From Plumapathes pennacea (taxonomy: Eukaryota; Cnidaria; Anthozoa; Antipatharia; Myriopathidae): a stretch of DNA of 64,000 nucleotides. The position numbers and the translations under genes are program-made. The notes under the pieces are model-generated. The model was not told the DNA's origin and did no database searches. It saw only the letters and a program-made list of their open reading frames with translations. How positions within the stretch are numbered: the stretch's first letter is position 1; each line of letters opens with the position of its first letter. Below are positions 1-12,600 of this stretch, one piece after another. The stretch lies in contig OZ038472.1 in NCBI GenBank assembly GCA_964036295.1, positions 9,978,068 to 10,042,067 on the forward strand, given 5' to 3'.

Positions 1-258
1 ATATGAAAACCGAAGTCAACATAAGATGGTTGATTTTTTAAACAAAGCCTGACTTTATTTTTAATGGACTTGGTGTATTGCTAAATTGATGGTCTGTAAA
101 CCAGGGTTTGCCAAGGGCTAAACTGCACTTTTAGAACATGGATCCTCGTCAGTTTAAGCATGGCTATTATTTGGGACCGACAAGCATGTCTAATATTAAA
201 TATTTATTTTTAATTATATATTATATACTTTAATTTACATAATTATATAAATTTTGGG
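1..258. other. AT-rich flank, no gene seen
   Basis: No coding signal, splice-flanked exon or clear repeat was recognised. Around 190-250 the sequence is almost pure A/T, and it runs into the terminal inverted repeat that begins near 259. Confidence 0.5.
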
Positions 259-1944
259 CCTTGTTTAAGGTGGCTCGTAATAGTTTCTGGCAGTTTATAA
301 ACCAGGAAATGACCTGTTGTTTAGTTTAATCGGCATTTACTTTCTCAAAAGGGTTTTATGTCTATGGCATTGAGTTCCTACAAAGAGTGTGTTCTCATAA
401 ATGTTGAGCAAATATTGGTTACCATGGCGACACAATGTCACCTGTTGTGAGTGATATAAAAGTGGGAAAAAGTTAGTTATATTCATGCTCCTTTGGTGAA
501 TTTTTTTGAAATTTTGCACAATTGTTTTGTGTACAGAAAGCGACAAAATAAATAAATTTGGTAAAATTCTGTCAACACGTTTTGCAGAAAACCCATTTTT
601 TCTCTCATTTGGTTTTCTGTTGACAGAAATTCTTTAAAAAAGACGTTGGCTTTTCTCGGCTTCAGTCAAATGAATAAGGAAAAAATAGAGAAAATGCACC
701 GACTTGAAGTGGATTTATCCACAAAAACACGAAGGAAACCGCAAAAATTTTTAGTGTACAAGATCAGCATTTGCACATGTGCACAATACCTGCGCATAGC
801 ATTATTTTTCTCCTGAGCGGACAGTTCTTTTTCCGGTGTCTGTATCTTACGCCAAAAATGTGCCTGATTCAGTCTGAGGTTTTGTACATTAGCTAGTTTT
901 TCTTAGCTAAATGCTTTGGAAAACTATATCAAAGTGGAAACGGAAGTTAAGAATCTGTCAGCCATCATCTGTCAAAGTTTGATGCTAGGCGAGTTTGTAC
1001 AAAGCCGCCAATTTCATTCATGAATTGTCACAGTGAGGCACTCCAGCAGCTTTGAGTTTTTCCTCCGTTTTTCAGTCATTGAACAGTGAATAATCTAACC
1101 AAAACCTGTATGCGATGGGAAATATTTATTCCTGAAAGAAATCTTGGGCGTCCAACTGAGTTTATGGACGACATTGAGGACAAACTCAAGAATTAGCTAG
1201 ATATCAAATCGCATCGTGGTGCGGAAATCTAAAAGTTGTGTGGAAAAGTATTACTCTCCAATTAATTGTTTTACAATGGAAATACTACATACATGTCTGG
1301 CCTGAGAAACTACCAGCCAGATTCGTGAAAGTGTGTAATTTTTACAGCGAGTCATTTTGAGACTTTGGACTAAAGTACGCCTTGTGCACGATGAAAACAA
1401 TATGGCAGCGGGAAAAGTACACAGTATTCATCAGTAGATGTTCATTGTTTACTAACATTTTTTATCGTTTCATAAGTTGTGGTTTTCCTACCGAATTACA
1501 GTAGCAAAGTGAAGTTTATGCAATTGAGTTCACGTTCACCTGTGTTGTGCTTTTGACTCGTTTCTGGTCAGTACTGAAAACATTATGAGTCAAGAAATTG
1601 AAGGAAAAAAAATAAAAATGTCTTTACCGGGCTTGGTTGGTCAGTATAGAGAAAAACTTTGCCCTCGGCATTGATACGGACCGAGGCAACAACTATATTC
1701 GGGCACAGTTTAACACATGGGTTTCCTTTATTACAGACCTCCTGCTCATTAAATAAACTATATTTCTCGAAGGTGGGAAAAGTTTCTTGTGTTTGCCAGG
1801 TATTTGTGTCGCACATGTCCCTTGTGTGATCGATGTGTCTTTCGGAGTCAGATTTTTGATGTGGAAGACGAGTGGGCCAAGATGAAATTTCGACTTGCTA
1901 AGTGTTCGTGCGTCAAAAACTACTTTCGAGCCACCTTAAACCAA
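259..1944. mobile_element. 1.7-kb element with terminal inverted repeats, unclassified
   Basis: The left end (259-286) carries TTTAAGGTGGCTCG followed by TAATAGTTT. The right end (1915-1944) is its reverse complement with a few changes (CGAGCCACCTTAAACC). The arms pair over about 28 bases, so the segment is probably one transposable element or a deletion derivative. No transposase motif is visible inside. The only frame of note is a 77-codon minus-strand frame at 1583-1816 with a Cys-rich stretch. The superfamily cannot be assigned from the ends, and target duplications are not clear. Confidence 0.6.
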
Positions 1945-2601
1945 GACTTTTAGACCATTTTCCAAACCTTGTTTAAAAATTGGCCCAGAAAGTTTGGTTG
2001 AGATTTGTACCAATCAAATTTAAAGTTCAGTGGTCATTTTTGAATTCCCAGCCCCCAGGCACAACGGGTGGCTCAATTGTTGCATATAATGATACTAATC
2101 AAGAAGTTGTACAAGTCATGTAGCTACATCCTTCTACTAGGTACCTGTATGGGGCTAGGGTACAAATGTCACTAAAGATGTTAGTTTCTGGGGGTCCAGC
2201 AAGTTTAAGTTTCCTTGAAGAGGTTGGATCGAATTACCCGTACTCATCCATTTCACACATTTTTTTCACTGACTAAACTGTTGCAAGCCTTATAAGGCAC
2301 ATAAGGTGATCTTACATATAACAAAATAACACATTAATGTTGTTGGTAGCATATGTTGGCAAAAAAGCTTGACAAAACAGCATAATGCTAGGGTGTCACA
2401 TACAAAAGTGACAGTGGCAGTCTACTTGCTTGCACTTGGTTCAATTTGGCACACATTACACCATCAGAATAAAGAGGTGTAGCTCAGAAATTTGAATCCT
2501 GACAGTATGCTTTTCTTTGCATTTTTCAGATGCTTTTCATACCCAATTTATATTTAAAGTTATAAAGATGTTACATATTTTTTGGTGCAATCCAACCTCC
2601 T
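1945..2601. other. Non-coding stretch upstream of stomatin copy 1
   Basis: No exon with flanking splice signals was found. The missing first coding exon of the stomatin gene should end in phase 1 at a GT donor, and no convincing candidate was found here or elsewhere between 1 and 3612. Confidence 0.4.
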
Positions 2602-2809
2602 TAACCCTTTTACTCCTAAGCTCAAAATAAAGATTCTCCCAACCTTTTAAGAAGAAGATATATGAGTGATTTAGTGAGAATAGATAGGCCAATCTTTCAA
2701 CTAAACAGCAAACTATCAAAAGTCAAGTTCTCCCTACTGTATCATATTTTTCTGGTGAGAAACTCAAGGAGAAGATCAAAGTTGATCACTCTTGGGAGTG
2801 AAAGGGTTA
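2602..2809. repeat. MITE, family A (CCCTTTYACTCC ends)
   Basis: A 208-bp unit bounded by AACCCTTTTACTCC and its inverted partner GGGAGTGAAAGGGTTAA. Between the ends is a conserved interior (TTCTCCCAACCTTTTAAG ... CAAGTTCTCCCTACTGTATC). Related copies lie near 15878, 16142, 23437, 24460, 45568 and 62613. It has no coding capacity, so it is a non-autonomous inverted-repeat element. Confidence 0.8.
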
Positions 2810-3295
2810 AACACAAAACCGCTCTATAAAAGGAGCCATGCCACTGGCAATTGTCACCTTTAGTTGTCACTCACTACTGTGTAGGTGAGAGCTCCACACT
2901 GCTCCACTTGAACTATTTGAACATCCGCAACATTTTTTGGCTCTTTTTCTGCTTTAATCTCATATTTACTTCATTAAAATGAAACATGAAAATTGAAGAG
3001 ATAGTGATTTAGACTACTTTATCTTTTATTGCCATCATGTATTTATCATAAAAGGGAAACTTTACCAGAGAAAGCCGAGGTCCAACATTGTGCCATGATT
3101 GTAAATTGAGATTCAAATGTTCAAAGGTGTGAAAACAGGGTGGTCCCAGTCCTTTTAAAATTAGCACGGCTTCTGGATTAAACCATTTTTTATTCTTGAA
3201 AAAGCTGTAGGATTAGCCTGTGAAAGTTGTAGACAGTAGGATAGCTAGAAGAGTCATTTTTTTTATTATGTAGGTATGTGCCACCCCAAAGGGTA

Positions 3296-3500
3296 GTCTG
3301 AAAAATACGGTATCGGTTTTGAGCCTTTGGTCTGGAATAGGGTAGGAGATTTTGACATTTGGTCTGAAATAGGGTCAAAGATAGCAAGTTTTGGTCTAAA
3401 ATAGGGTTGACAAATGCAAGTTTTGGTCTGAAAAAGGTTAAAAATCACACAGTTTGGTAGTGAAATAGGGTTAAAAATTGCAAATCTTGGTTTGAAATAG
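3296..3500. repeat. Degenerate ~31-bp minisatellite
   Basis: Five to six diverged units centred on TTGGTCTGAAATAGGGT, each followed by an A-rich spacer. Similar arrays occur at 19790-19890 and, inverted, at 37560-37790. The array ends just before the stomatin exon at 3613 and is probably the interior of a dispersed element. Confidence 0.7.
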
Positions 3501-3612
3501 GATGTGGGTTTTCAGTCCCAGGCAGCACACTCCCATCCAAGCTTTTGGGGAGTATCCCCCTGGGGGTTGGCAAGTTGACTGTAACTAAGTAGGTCTTGGA
3601 ATCTCCTTTCAG

Positions 3613-6600
3613 AAGAGGATCAAAGCAATGAAGAACGGGGATGCTGCTACTGGGTGCTCACAGCTGTCTCATACTTCTTTTTCATCATCACTTTCCCCAT
3701 TTCAATCTGTGTTTGTTTGAAGGTAAGTGTGAATTTTTTAGTTTTAAAAGTGCAGGAGTTGTGACTTGTTTGTGCACATCCTCAGACCCCGTAGGGAGCA
3801 TTTGCTCTGCGTTTTTGGGCAAAGTTTATAAATAAATATATAAACCTTATTGGTTAATGCTGTTGAATTCCAATATAATGTAGCAGACCGAGGCCAGTGC
3901 GCTCTGTCCTTTCACCAGAGCCTTAGAAGGCCAAAGAACACAACTACCAAACACAGCTCAGACACGAGTGAATCAGAACATTTATTAATATTGCAAAACC
4001 CGAGCTTATATGGGGATCAGTGACAGTCAACTACGTCACATCTGACAGTGGCCAGGTGCATGTGTTGTGCAACACTGGAAACGAACCTTATGGGGTTTCT
4101 CTCGACACGACCGGTACAAATCATAACGACATTTCCAAGTGACTAGAATGCAGAAGAGGGTAAATTCTGGCAAACTACAAGCTCATTACAATAATATGTG
4201 CTTTATCAGGGATGTCACTAAGCGCCAGCTGCCATCAATTTTTTCTGTCTGAGAAACACCACATCTCCCTGATTAGCAAGGCACTAGTGCCAATCTAGAA
4301 GCCTTAAGACCTCAATAAAGTTTATTATCATTATCAATATTATTACTGATCACTGGCTAAAATTTGGTCTGTGATTGCCCGACAGAGGGCATTGAGGAGA
4401 CTGCCTTCTACAGACAGCGGCTGAGTTCAACTCCAAACCAGCATGCTTTTTTCTTAGCTATATCCCTGCATTATAGCTCAACATAAGATCACCATGTTTG
4501 TCAGTTTGATGTCATGCAGCTTGGCGCATCAAACTTAATTCTTATTCTTGTTGTTTTTGCTAAGTTTTAGTATACTGTAATGAACGCTGACCATTGTGTT
4601 GAGTCTAGTTAGTTAGTGATTGCATTACAGTACATGCCAGTACACAAGTCACAACTCAGATATCTTTGGAATATCCATTTAGCACAATACAGTCATGGTA
4701 CCCTGCCTTACACCACCCTGTTATTACAGCCACCCTCAATATTACGGTCACTATTTTTTTGTCCCACAGAACAAACGCCCAGTCATTTTCTTATCTGACA
4801 ACCCCATTAATAGAGCCACCCCATTAATGTGACCAGATTTTTATGTTCCCGTGATGGCCATATTAACCAGGTTCCACTGTACTTCAATATTTACTGAGAA
4901 ATAGCCCTTATTGTTGAACTTTTTTGTATTAGCCTTTGTTTTTCTGTATGACTATTTGTGTACTCGATAGACTTGCCAAGTGAGATTTCTGTGTTGCTCA
5001 TTGTGAGCAGATGTATATTAAAGTGTTCATTAGTGACCTAGTTTCTTGTGCTCCATATCCTCAGCAAATGTTACAACCTCATTTGCCTTATCTTAAAGAA
5101 GAATAAAGCACTTGTTGGCATGTTATGTTGAATTATAGATTTAAGCACTTGGAAATTTTTTGAAAGAAAATGAGAGAATGTTCTTTCAAATTCCTGCATG
5201 CTTCTACTGTACAACTCATCATAATATGCTGACACAGGCTTTTTTTCTTCAGTGGAGAACAGTCTCAAACTCTGTAGTGAAATCTCTACTTGTGCATCTA
5301 CAATCACATACTGCTTGATCCATTTTGAGATGTGGCTTATGACTTTTGAACATTTCAGTATGCTGAGCAGTATGCTCATGCCATTTAGCCAAGGGGCCAG
5401 GTCTGCAGGTGGATTTTATCTGAGGGATATGCAGTTTCTGCTTGCAGATCTGATCTGGGGGATCAAATCCACCAATGGGATGTACTGCACATGCTTGCTT
5501 CAAAACTAGGACCAGAGTTAACATAATGTTTCATTCGTAACAGGTTGTACAGGAGTATGAAAGGGCAGTTATTTTCCGTCTTGGACGACTGCTACCTGGA
5601 GGAGCCAAAGGGCCAGGTTAGTTTTAACTCTTAGCTTGAATTTTTTTTTTTTTTTTTTTTCATTTTTTGCTGGACTTCTGGTCATTTTACCTACACTGTA
5701 GTATTTACTGACAATCTTTACTGTATGCGGGATTTATTTACATGTGGGACAGTTAAACCCCATGCACACGAGCAAGTTTTCTATGACTTAAGTTTCTGTG
5801 ACAAATGATTTGCCCATGTATAATTATGGTCAAGCAACTTTTTTTTGACAATTTTTTTTTGACAAATTTTTGTTTCTTTTCCTTCTGACTTGGAATTCCA
5901 TAAACTTTTCACGTGATCTCAGAGCTTCCAGTAAGAGGCTAATTGCATTATTTGGCTAATTCAAAGACTTTGTTGTCAATGTTGTGGATGCTGCCATCTT
6001 GACCATGCGAACACGCTTGCAAATGAAGGACATGTGAACTAAAGTTTTCCAAGAAACTTTGATAAATTTTCGTGTACACAAGAAAATTTCGCATGTGACA
6101 AGTTTTCCTTGTCATAAAAAAGCTAGCACGCCAGCTTTTCAGCAAATGCATTTGTCACAAAATTTGCCCAAATTTTCTCATGTACATGAGCAAAAAAAAC
6201 TTGTCACAGAAAACGTGTCATAGAAAACTTGCTCATTTGCATGGGGCTTTAGGCTTTGTTGTATGTTTGGAGTGTACAACCTTTGCTTTGTATTATACAA
6301 GTGTACTGTAGAAACAACTACACTGTAGCAAGAAGCACCAAACAGTGCATGAGCTTGGACAAGCTATGGAAAAAGAACCAATATACAATATATTGTACAT
6401 GGTTGGACAGTTACTGGTCAGGATTAGCTGTGAGACCACAGCAGCTATCCCCCAGTACTCAATAGGAATTTGGGTAGGGAGTTTTTGCTGACTCTATAAA
6501 ACCCTGACCCTATTCAAGACACAAAGATGTAAATTTTGCTACCCTGTCCAAGACAAAGTGCTCAAATTTGTGACCCAGTTCAAGACTGGACCACAAATTA

Positions 6601-9600
6601 CCCTAAATCATGTGAAAATTATGGTGAGCACAAAAATGTGGTAGAGGGGGGAGGGGAGGAGAAGGAGATCTTCAGTAGATAACCCCCCGGGGGGGACTCC
6701 CACATAAAAATGACGGGGATACTTGTCGGGAATTTTTGTTTTGACCCCTGAGAGGTACTAAAATGGGTGTGGCTCGAGCTTGCTTTGACCCCTAAAAGGT
6801 ACCAATAATAACATGCCAAGAATTTAAATCCCCCCCCCCTCCCCAGGGAGATAACCCTTTTTAAGACATGGAAATGTAAAATTTTATACCCTGGTGGACA
6901 CCATGTAGGAAATATATGGGAGTACCCCCTGGGAGTTATCCTGGCCTCCCGTGGTGCTCAGCAATAATATACTTGCCATGTAAATACAGCACTATCAACC
7001 TTTTTAACATGTTTATTGCTTGTAGGTATGTTTCTTGTCCTGCCCTGTATTGAGAAAGTGGACCTGAGGACTGTGTCTTTTGATGTCCCACCACAGGAGG
7101 TAGGTACTGCATGCTCCATACCTTCCCCTACCCCCTAAAATAATGTGTGCTCCAACCCTACCCCTACCCCCTAAAATACTGTGTGCTCCAACCCTACCCC
7201 TACTTCTTAAAGTACTGTGTGCTCCAACCTACCCCTACCCCTAAAATACTGTGTGCTCCAACCTACCCCTACCCTCTAAGGGCCTGTGGGCAGGTAAAAC
7301 ATACTGTCTTGGGTGTCCTACCACAGGCAATAAATATTATACAGTAAGAACATTGTTCTGTGCAGTGGGTGTGAAGCAAAATGAGTATCACTGAACTGAA
7401 TATGTGAACTTTCAGATCCTGACAAAAGACAGCGTGACTGTTGCCGTGGATGCTGTTGTGTACTTCAGGATCAGCAACGCCACCATGTCTATTGCCAATG
7501 TGGAAGATGCCAATCGTTCAACTCGCCTCCTCGCACAGACAACTCTACGTAATGTGCTGGGCACCAAGAATTTGAGTGACATTCTGATGGAGCGTGAGCT
7601 CATCAGCAACACCATGCAGGTACAGCTGTAGCAGTTATTCCACGTGTCGTATTCTCCCCCAGTTGTTTTTGTTATTTTATTATTTTATTATTTTATTATT
7701 TTAATAATGGACCTTGCAGAGGGGGCTTATTAGAGCATTTAGAGTGGACAGCAGCGTTACTTGTGATGGCACGAGGTTTAGTTTGTTAGCTCCCCTCAAG
7801 ATACTGACCCTCTGACCCCTTATGCTGGGCACTCTGATCCTTTTCACAGTCAACTCTTGATGAAGCTACTGACCCTTGGGGAGTGAAAGTGGAGCGAGTT
7901 GAAGTGTAAGTACTGTATTTGATATTTGTTTATCTGGAATCATGGTGATGCAATCGAACCTGTTTAAATTTTATTCTTCATGTTCTGTTATCATAAGCTC
8001 TCAGAAAATACGTTAATTTGAAAATTGACTGTTTCGGAAATGGGAATCAAAACTTTTGTCGGTTTGATTTGAAAATGCCAAACCAACTTTTTTCCGATAC
8101 TCAATGAAGTTGACTAAAAAAATGTGTCAGCGAATTTTGATCCGTTTTGTTTTAAGGATTTTATTCTCTTTTAAAGTGCAGGGAGCGTTTCGGAACTACT
8201 TTTTTATACAAACTGTTCAGTAAAACAAGAACAACAAAAAATCAAAAATCGCTGACACAGTATTTAAGAAAAGCTCATCTTCTACACCTCACGACAATTT
8301 GAGTGATGTCAAACAAACCGCTCAAAAGTTTTAGTTCCCGAAAGGCCTAATTTTTCGCGAAAATCTTTCATCGATCTGATCTAGATCACACTCTACCTTT
8401 AAGGTGTATGAAAAATGTAATAGTAGATCTGCATTCTTCAGTCCCATACCTTTACAACGATATGTAGTACGTGTATACAGTCAACTCTCTCTAAAGCGGA
8501 CACCCTCGGGACCAAAGCTACTGTCCGCTTTAGAGAGGTGTCCGCCTTAGAGAGAGTTCATGTAACTTGATACCCGAACCTCCAAACTGAAACCAGGGCT
8601 TTATTACAGTGTTCAATGATCACATGACGGACCGGTTGCGTCTCTTTTAGCCGTCCTAACGGAACCCAACACAGCTCATACGAACTTTGAACGTTTGTGA
8701 ATTAGCCTTAAAACAAAACTAGTTTTTGTCGCTTATTATTTAACTTGGGTACGGGGTTCATAACCTCCCTTCATTACGAAAAAAACTTTGTAATGCTGCA
8801 CTGTTGTTGCGTTGCAAGTCTGGCATCTTGCAGGCGCTGTGATATCTTCATTAAACTAGTCACCATATCACCATCCTTGAGCTTCGAAGAGGCAAAGAGC
8901 TGCAAGTCGGCCACAATCTTCATCGCTTCTGCAGTCGACTGGATGGTACTCTCGACTGGTTCGATGTCTACTTCTTCCTGGTCACTATCTTCTACTACGG
9001 CCTCTTTAGAAGCTGGCTCATCTGCTTCGGCGGCACAAAGAGCAAGTGCCTCGTCGCGAAGAACTTCCCGCCAACCATCTCTAGAAGTGTCTACTGGGGT
9101 GCTGATATTGGAACTTCTTCATCTGCAGAGATATACTGCTCCGCCGAAATCCCGTCGATACCACCGATACGTTGAACAAGGTTTGCGAATTCCTCAAACA
9201 ATGCAGTGTCGTTGCTAACCTCTGACTCACAAACGGATGGCGAAAATCCACACTTGTGAAAACACTTCCTGATCATTTCTTGAGGAACTTCTTCCACAGG
9301 CTTGCTTAACCCACCTTATTGCTTGCATCACATCAACCGTATTCACGATTTCGGCAGCGGTGGACCGACTGTTAACACGTGAAACCACAAACTTCAGAAG
9401 TAGTTTTCTGTAGCGGACCTTAAAGTTCTTGATTATTCCCGCATCGAGTGGCTGAAGGCGTGATGTCGTGTTAGGTGGCAAGAACACTATCTTGATGTTG
9501 GAACACGAACCTTGTACATCGCTCGGATGACAGCCAGCATTGTCGAGAAATAGAATGATATGCCTCCCTTGGTTTCGCATTTTCCTGTTCAGTTTGTTCA

Positions 9601-12600
9601 ATAGCTCTTTCATTATTTCTGAATTCATCCAGGATTTGGGATTCGAGAAATATTTTACATGCGGAGGCCGTTTCCCTGGCAAATTATTGAAGCATCTCGG
9701 ATTAAGGCTCCTCCAAATAACAACGGGCTCCTCTTTGTCACCATTGGCATTTGTAAAAAGTGCCACGGTCATACGTAGCTTGGACTTCTTACCACCTTTG
9801 CACCTCCGCCCTTCCTCGGCTAGGCTTCTCTCTGGTAGTGCCCGGAAGAAACACCCTGTTTCATCTTCGTTCCATATGTCTTCAGGATTGTAGCCTTTTC
9901 AAAGCTCCCTCAACCTCTCCATCCACGATTCAACTGCCTCCTTTTGAACCTGGCCAGATTCACCCTCTACAGCCCTCTGTTTAATGCCATATCGATTCTT
10001 CCAGCATTCTAGCCAGCCGCTCGACGCCTTGAAGTCAGAATACTTCCCCAGTCTTGCGGCTATTGCCGATGCTTCCTCCTGTAGCATAGGACCATTTATC
10101 GGAACCATCGAGTCCCTTGCCAGACAGTACCACTTATATACTGCTTCGTTAATCTCTTCGTACTTCCCTTCTCGTGCTCTCTTGTAGCCGGATTGGCCCA
10201 TGCTTTCATAACGAGCTCGGATACTGGTTTCATCTTTAAATATAGCAGAAATCTGGGTTTTGCCCACTCCGAAAATCTCAGCTATTTTTCGACAACCATG
10301 TTTAGGGTTTCCTTTAGCGTGGTCGAGAACAGCTATTGGTTCTTCTAGAGTGAGCGTTTTGTGTTTTACACGAGCACTTTTTGAGAGCGACATTTTGTAC
10401 TGCAAACTTGCCACACCTCACAGCATGGATCGCTCTGTATGGCAGCTGGCCTGGAATTTCCGGCCAATTAAAGTTTATGAATGGGTGCATTGTAATCTGG
10501 AGTTTTCTTACAATTGGTTGGGGAAAAGATGAGCGGAGTGCAAGATATTCTCGTGTGATTCGTTCATTCGTGGGCACCATGTATATAAAGACGACTGGAC
10601 CCCTACTCTGGGAGAAATTTTGGAGTGCAAACGAGAGCCACAAAACGAGAAAGACCCGCACGCTGTTGCCGTAACCAGAAATGGAAAAATTGTCGGCCAT
10701 GTGCCATTGATCTACAGCCGCTATGTCAGTCGGTTCCTGGAACTTGAACCAAGTAGCGCCTCTTGTGAAGTTACAGGAGAAAGATTAAACCGTGGGGGTG
10801 GCTATGGGCTTGAAGTCCCATGCAAGTACAAGCTACAAGGTGTTCCAGAGGCCGTGGCCTGGGTGGCAAAATGCATGGACAAAGAAACTGGGAAGATTAA
10901 GACTGCCATTGAACGAAACCAAGACACGAAAAAGCGAAAGAAGAATGCAAGTGACTCTAGTAAAAGGATGCGTAAATGAGTCTTTTTGCCTGTGAAGTGT
11001 AAAAAAATGACGGAAAAAGGGACGATGTATGCATTGATTATCCCCTACTGTCATGTCTGGTATATTTTATTAAATCCAGAGACGTACCTGTCATCAAATT
11101 GCGCTATTTTCAGGTCTGTTATAAATTTGCGTAAACATCCGGTGTCCGTTTTGAGAGGTTTTTCGAACCAAAATTTTGAAAAAAAGTGTCCGCTGTCCGC
11201 CTTAGAGAGGTGTCCGCCTTAGAGAGAGTTCAGTTACAGAGAGACAAGTGAAATTCGGCAGGGACCAAATTTGCTGTCCGCCTTAGAGAGGTGTCCGCTT
11301 TAGAGAGTGTCCGCTTAGAGAGAGTTGACTGTATATCTTAAATAGCAACGCTACAATGAGGGACGCGCGAACCTTTATCGAGATCTTAATAGGGTTTCCT
11401 CTTAAGAGTTCCGTCCTATTATACATCCTTGCAAATGCATCATGTCACTTTAGGCAGCCCTGTAGCGGACACCTTCTATTTAGTGGACAGTTGCCAAAGT
11501 CCTGAATACCTACTCAGAAGATACTTTATTAATCGGACATGTGCACTTTATACGTACACTCCAACGAGTGATTTTTATTGTTTTCACTTTCCTGAATTGA
11601 CATATATTTTCCTGCCCTGCTAGAAATGTCTAAGGAAAGTGCTCGAAACTCGGGCTAAAATAGTTGTACTGCAAATGATTACCTAGACTTGCCACAGTTC
11701 AACTTACTCGTCCGTGACAAACTTTGGATCATAACTTTTTTGGCTTTTATGCGATTCCTATTAAATTTTGAGGAACGTTGCAGCTATCATTCAGCAATAA
11801 TATGATAGAATTCGATTTAACTGGGGAAAAGTATTTGTAGTAATATTATAGCTTAAGTGGACAGCACTTTGAACAAAATCGCACCCAGTGAAAAATTTTG
11901 CTGGTGTATTTTGTTAAATTTCTGGAATCAGTTTATATTGACTTACTACATATCTTAACCAAGTTTCAGAAAAATTGTCGGAGCAGAAAAGGGGAGGTAA
12001 TAAAACTATCAAAATTTCGCCATGAATTTCTCTTCTGCTCCGACGATTTTGCTGAAACTAAGGTATATGTATTCTGTTAATATAAGCTGATTCTAGGAAT
12101 TTAACAAAAATATACCAGCAGAATTTTTCACTGGGTGCGATTTTGTTAAAAAAGTACTGTCCACTTAAGCTATAATATCACTAAAAATATTTTTCCCCAG
12201 TTAAATCGAATTTTATCATATTTAATATTGCTGAATGATAGCTGCAACGTTCCTCAAAATTTTATAGGAATCGCGTAAAAGCCAAAAAAGTTATGATCCA
12301 AAGTTTGTCATGGACGAGTGCGCCAGATGAAACTCCGGAGTGACCTTAAGGTGACTCCATTGTAATTTTTGGCTCTCTAAAATATAATTTCTTGCCTTGA
12401 AAAACAGCTTCCAGTAGAACAACTAACGATTAAAATGTTCTTTATATGTTCTTTACATGTCTTATCACAACAATCACATTTCTTAAATACAGGAGTGCTG
12501 GTTCCACGGTTAAAAGAAAGAACGGTTCTCGCGAGCCCTCCAAAATCTGTGGAAGTCTATGCTGCTTAATATTGGCTTTCTGAAAATAAAACTTTTTCGC

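Larger units (their letters stand above)
8478..11331 (-). mobile_element. pogo/Tigger-like DNA transposon (Tc1/mariner superfamily), nested in stomatin intron
   Basis: A 2854-bp element starting CAGTCAACTCTCTCTAAAGC and ending in the inverted CTTAGAGAGAGTTGACTG. It is flanked by TA target duplications at 8476-8477 and 11332-11333, as expected for the pogo branch. Both subterminal regions carry several copies of TGTCCGCYTTAGAGAG, likely transposase binding sites: near 8521 and 8540 on the left, and 11192, 11209, 11274 and 11292 on the right. The minus strand encodes a CENP-B-type transposase (broken), and the plus strand encodes a second, divergent frame resembling a HIRAN domain. A 174-bp non-autonomous relative sits at 43666-43839. 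The element is antisense to the host stomatin gene. Confidence 0.93.
8022..11400. repeat. Dispersed element split by the pogo insertion
   Basis: The segments 8022-8475 and about 11336-11400 match, in order, the uninterrupted element at 14716-15300. Shared text includes TGAAAATTGACTGTTTCGGA, GTCAGCGAATTTTGAT, CAAACCGCTCAAAAGTTTTA and, after the pogo, a CGCGAACCTTNATNGAGA-like phrase. The pogo element therefore landed inside a pre-existing copy, which gives a relative age. Confidence 0.75.

Noticed and set aside
8745-9218. 157-codon plus-strand frame
   Set aside because: It is the antisense of the acidic transposase tail and shows no independent protein features.
9540-9984. Plus-strand frames of 117 and 74 codons over the pogo element
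   Set aside because: They are shadows of the minus-strand DDE transposase, which carries the recognisable motifs.
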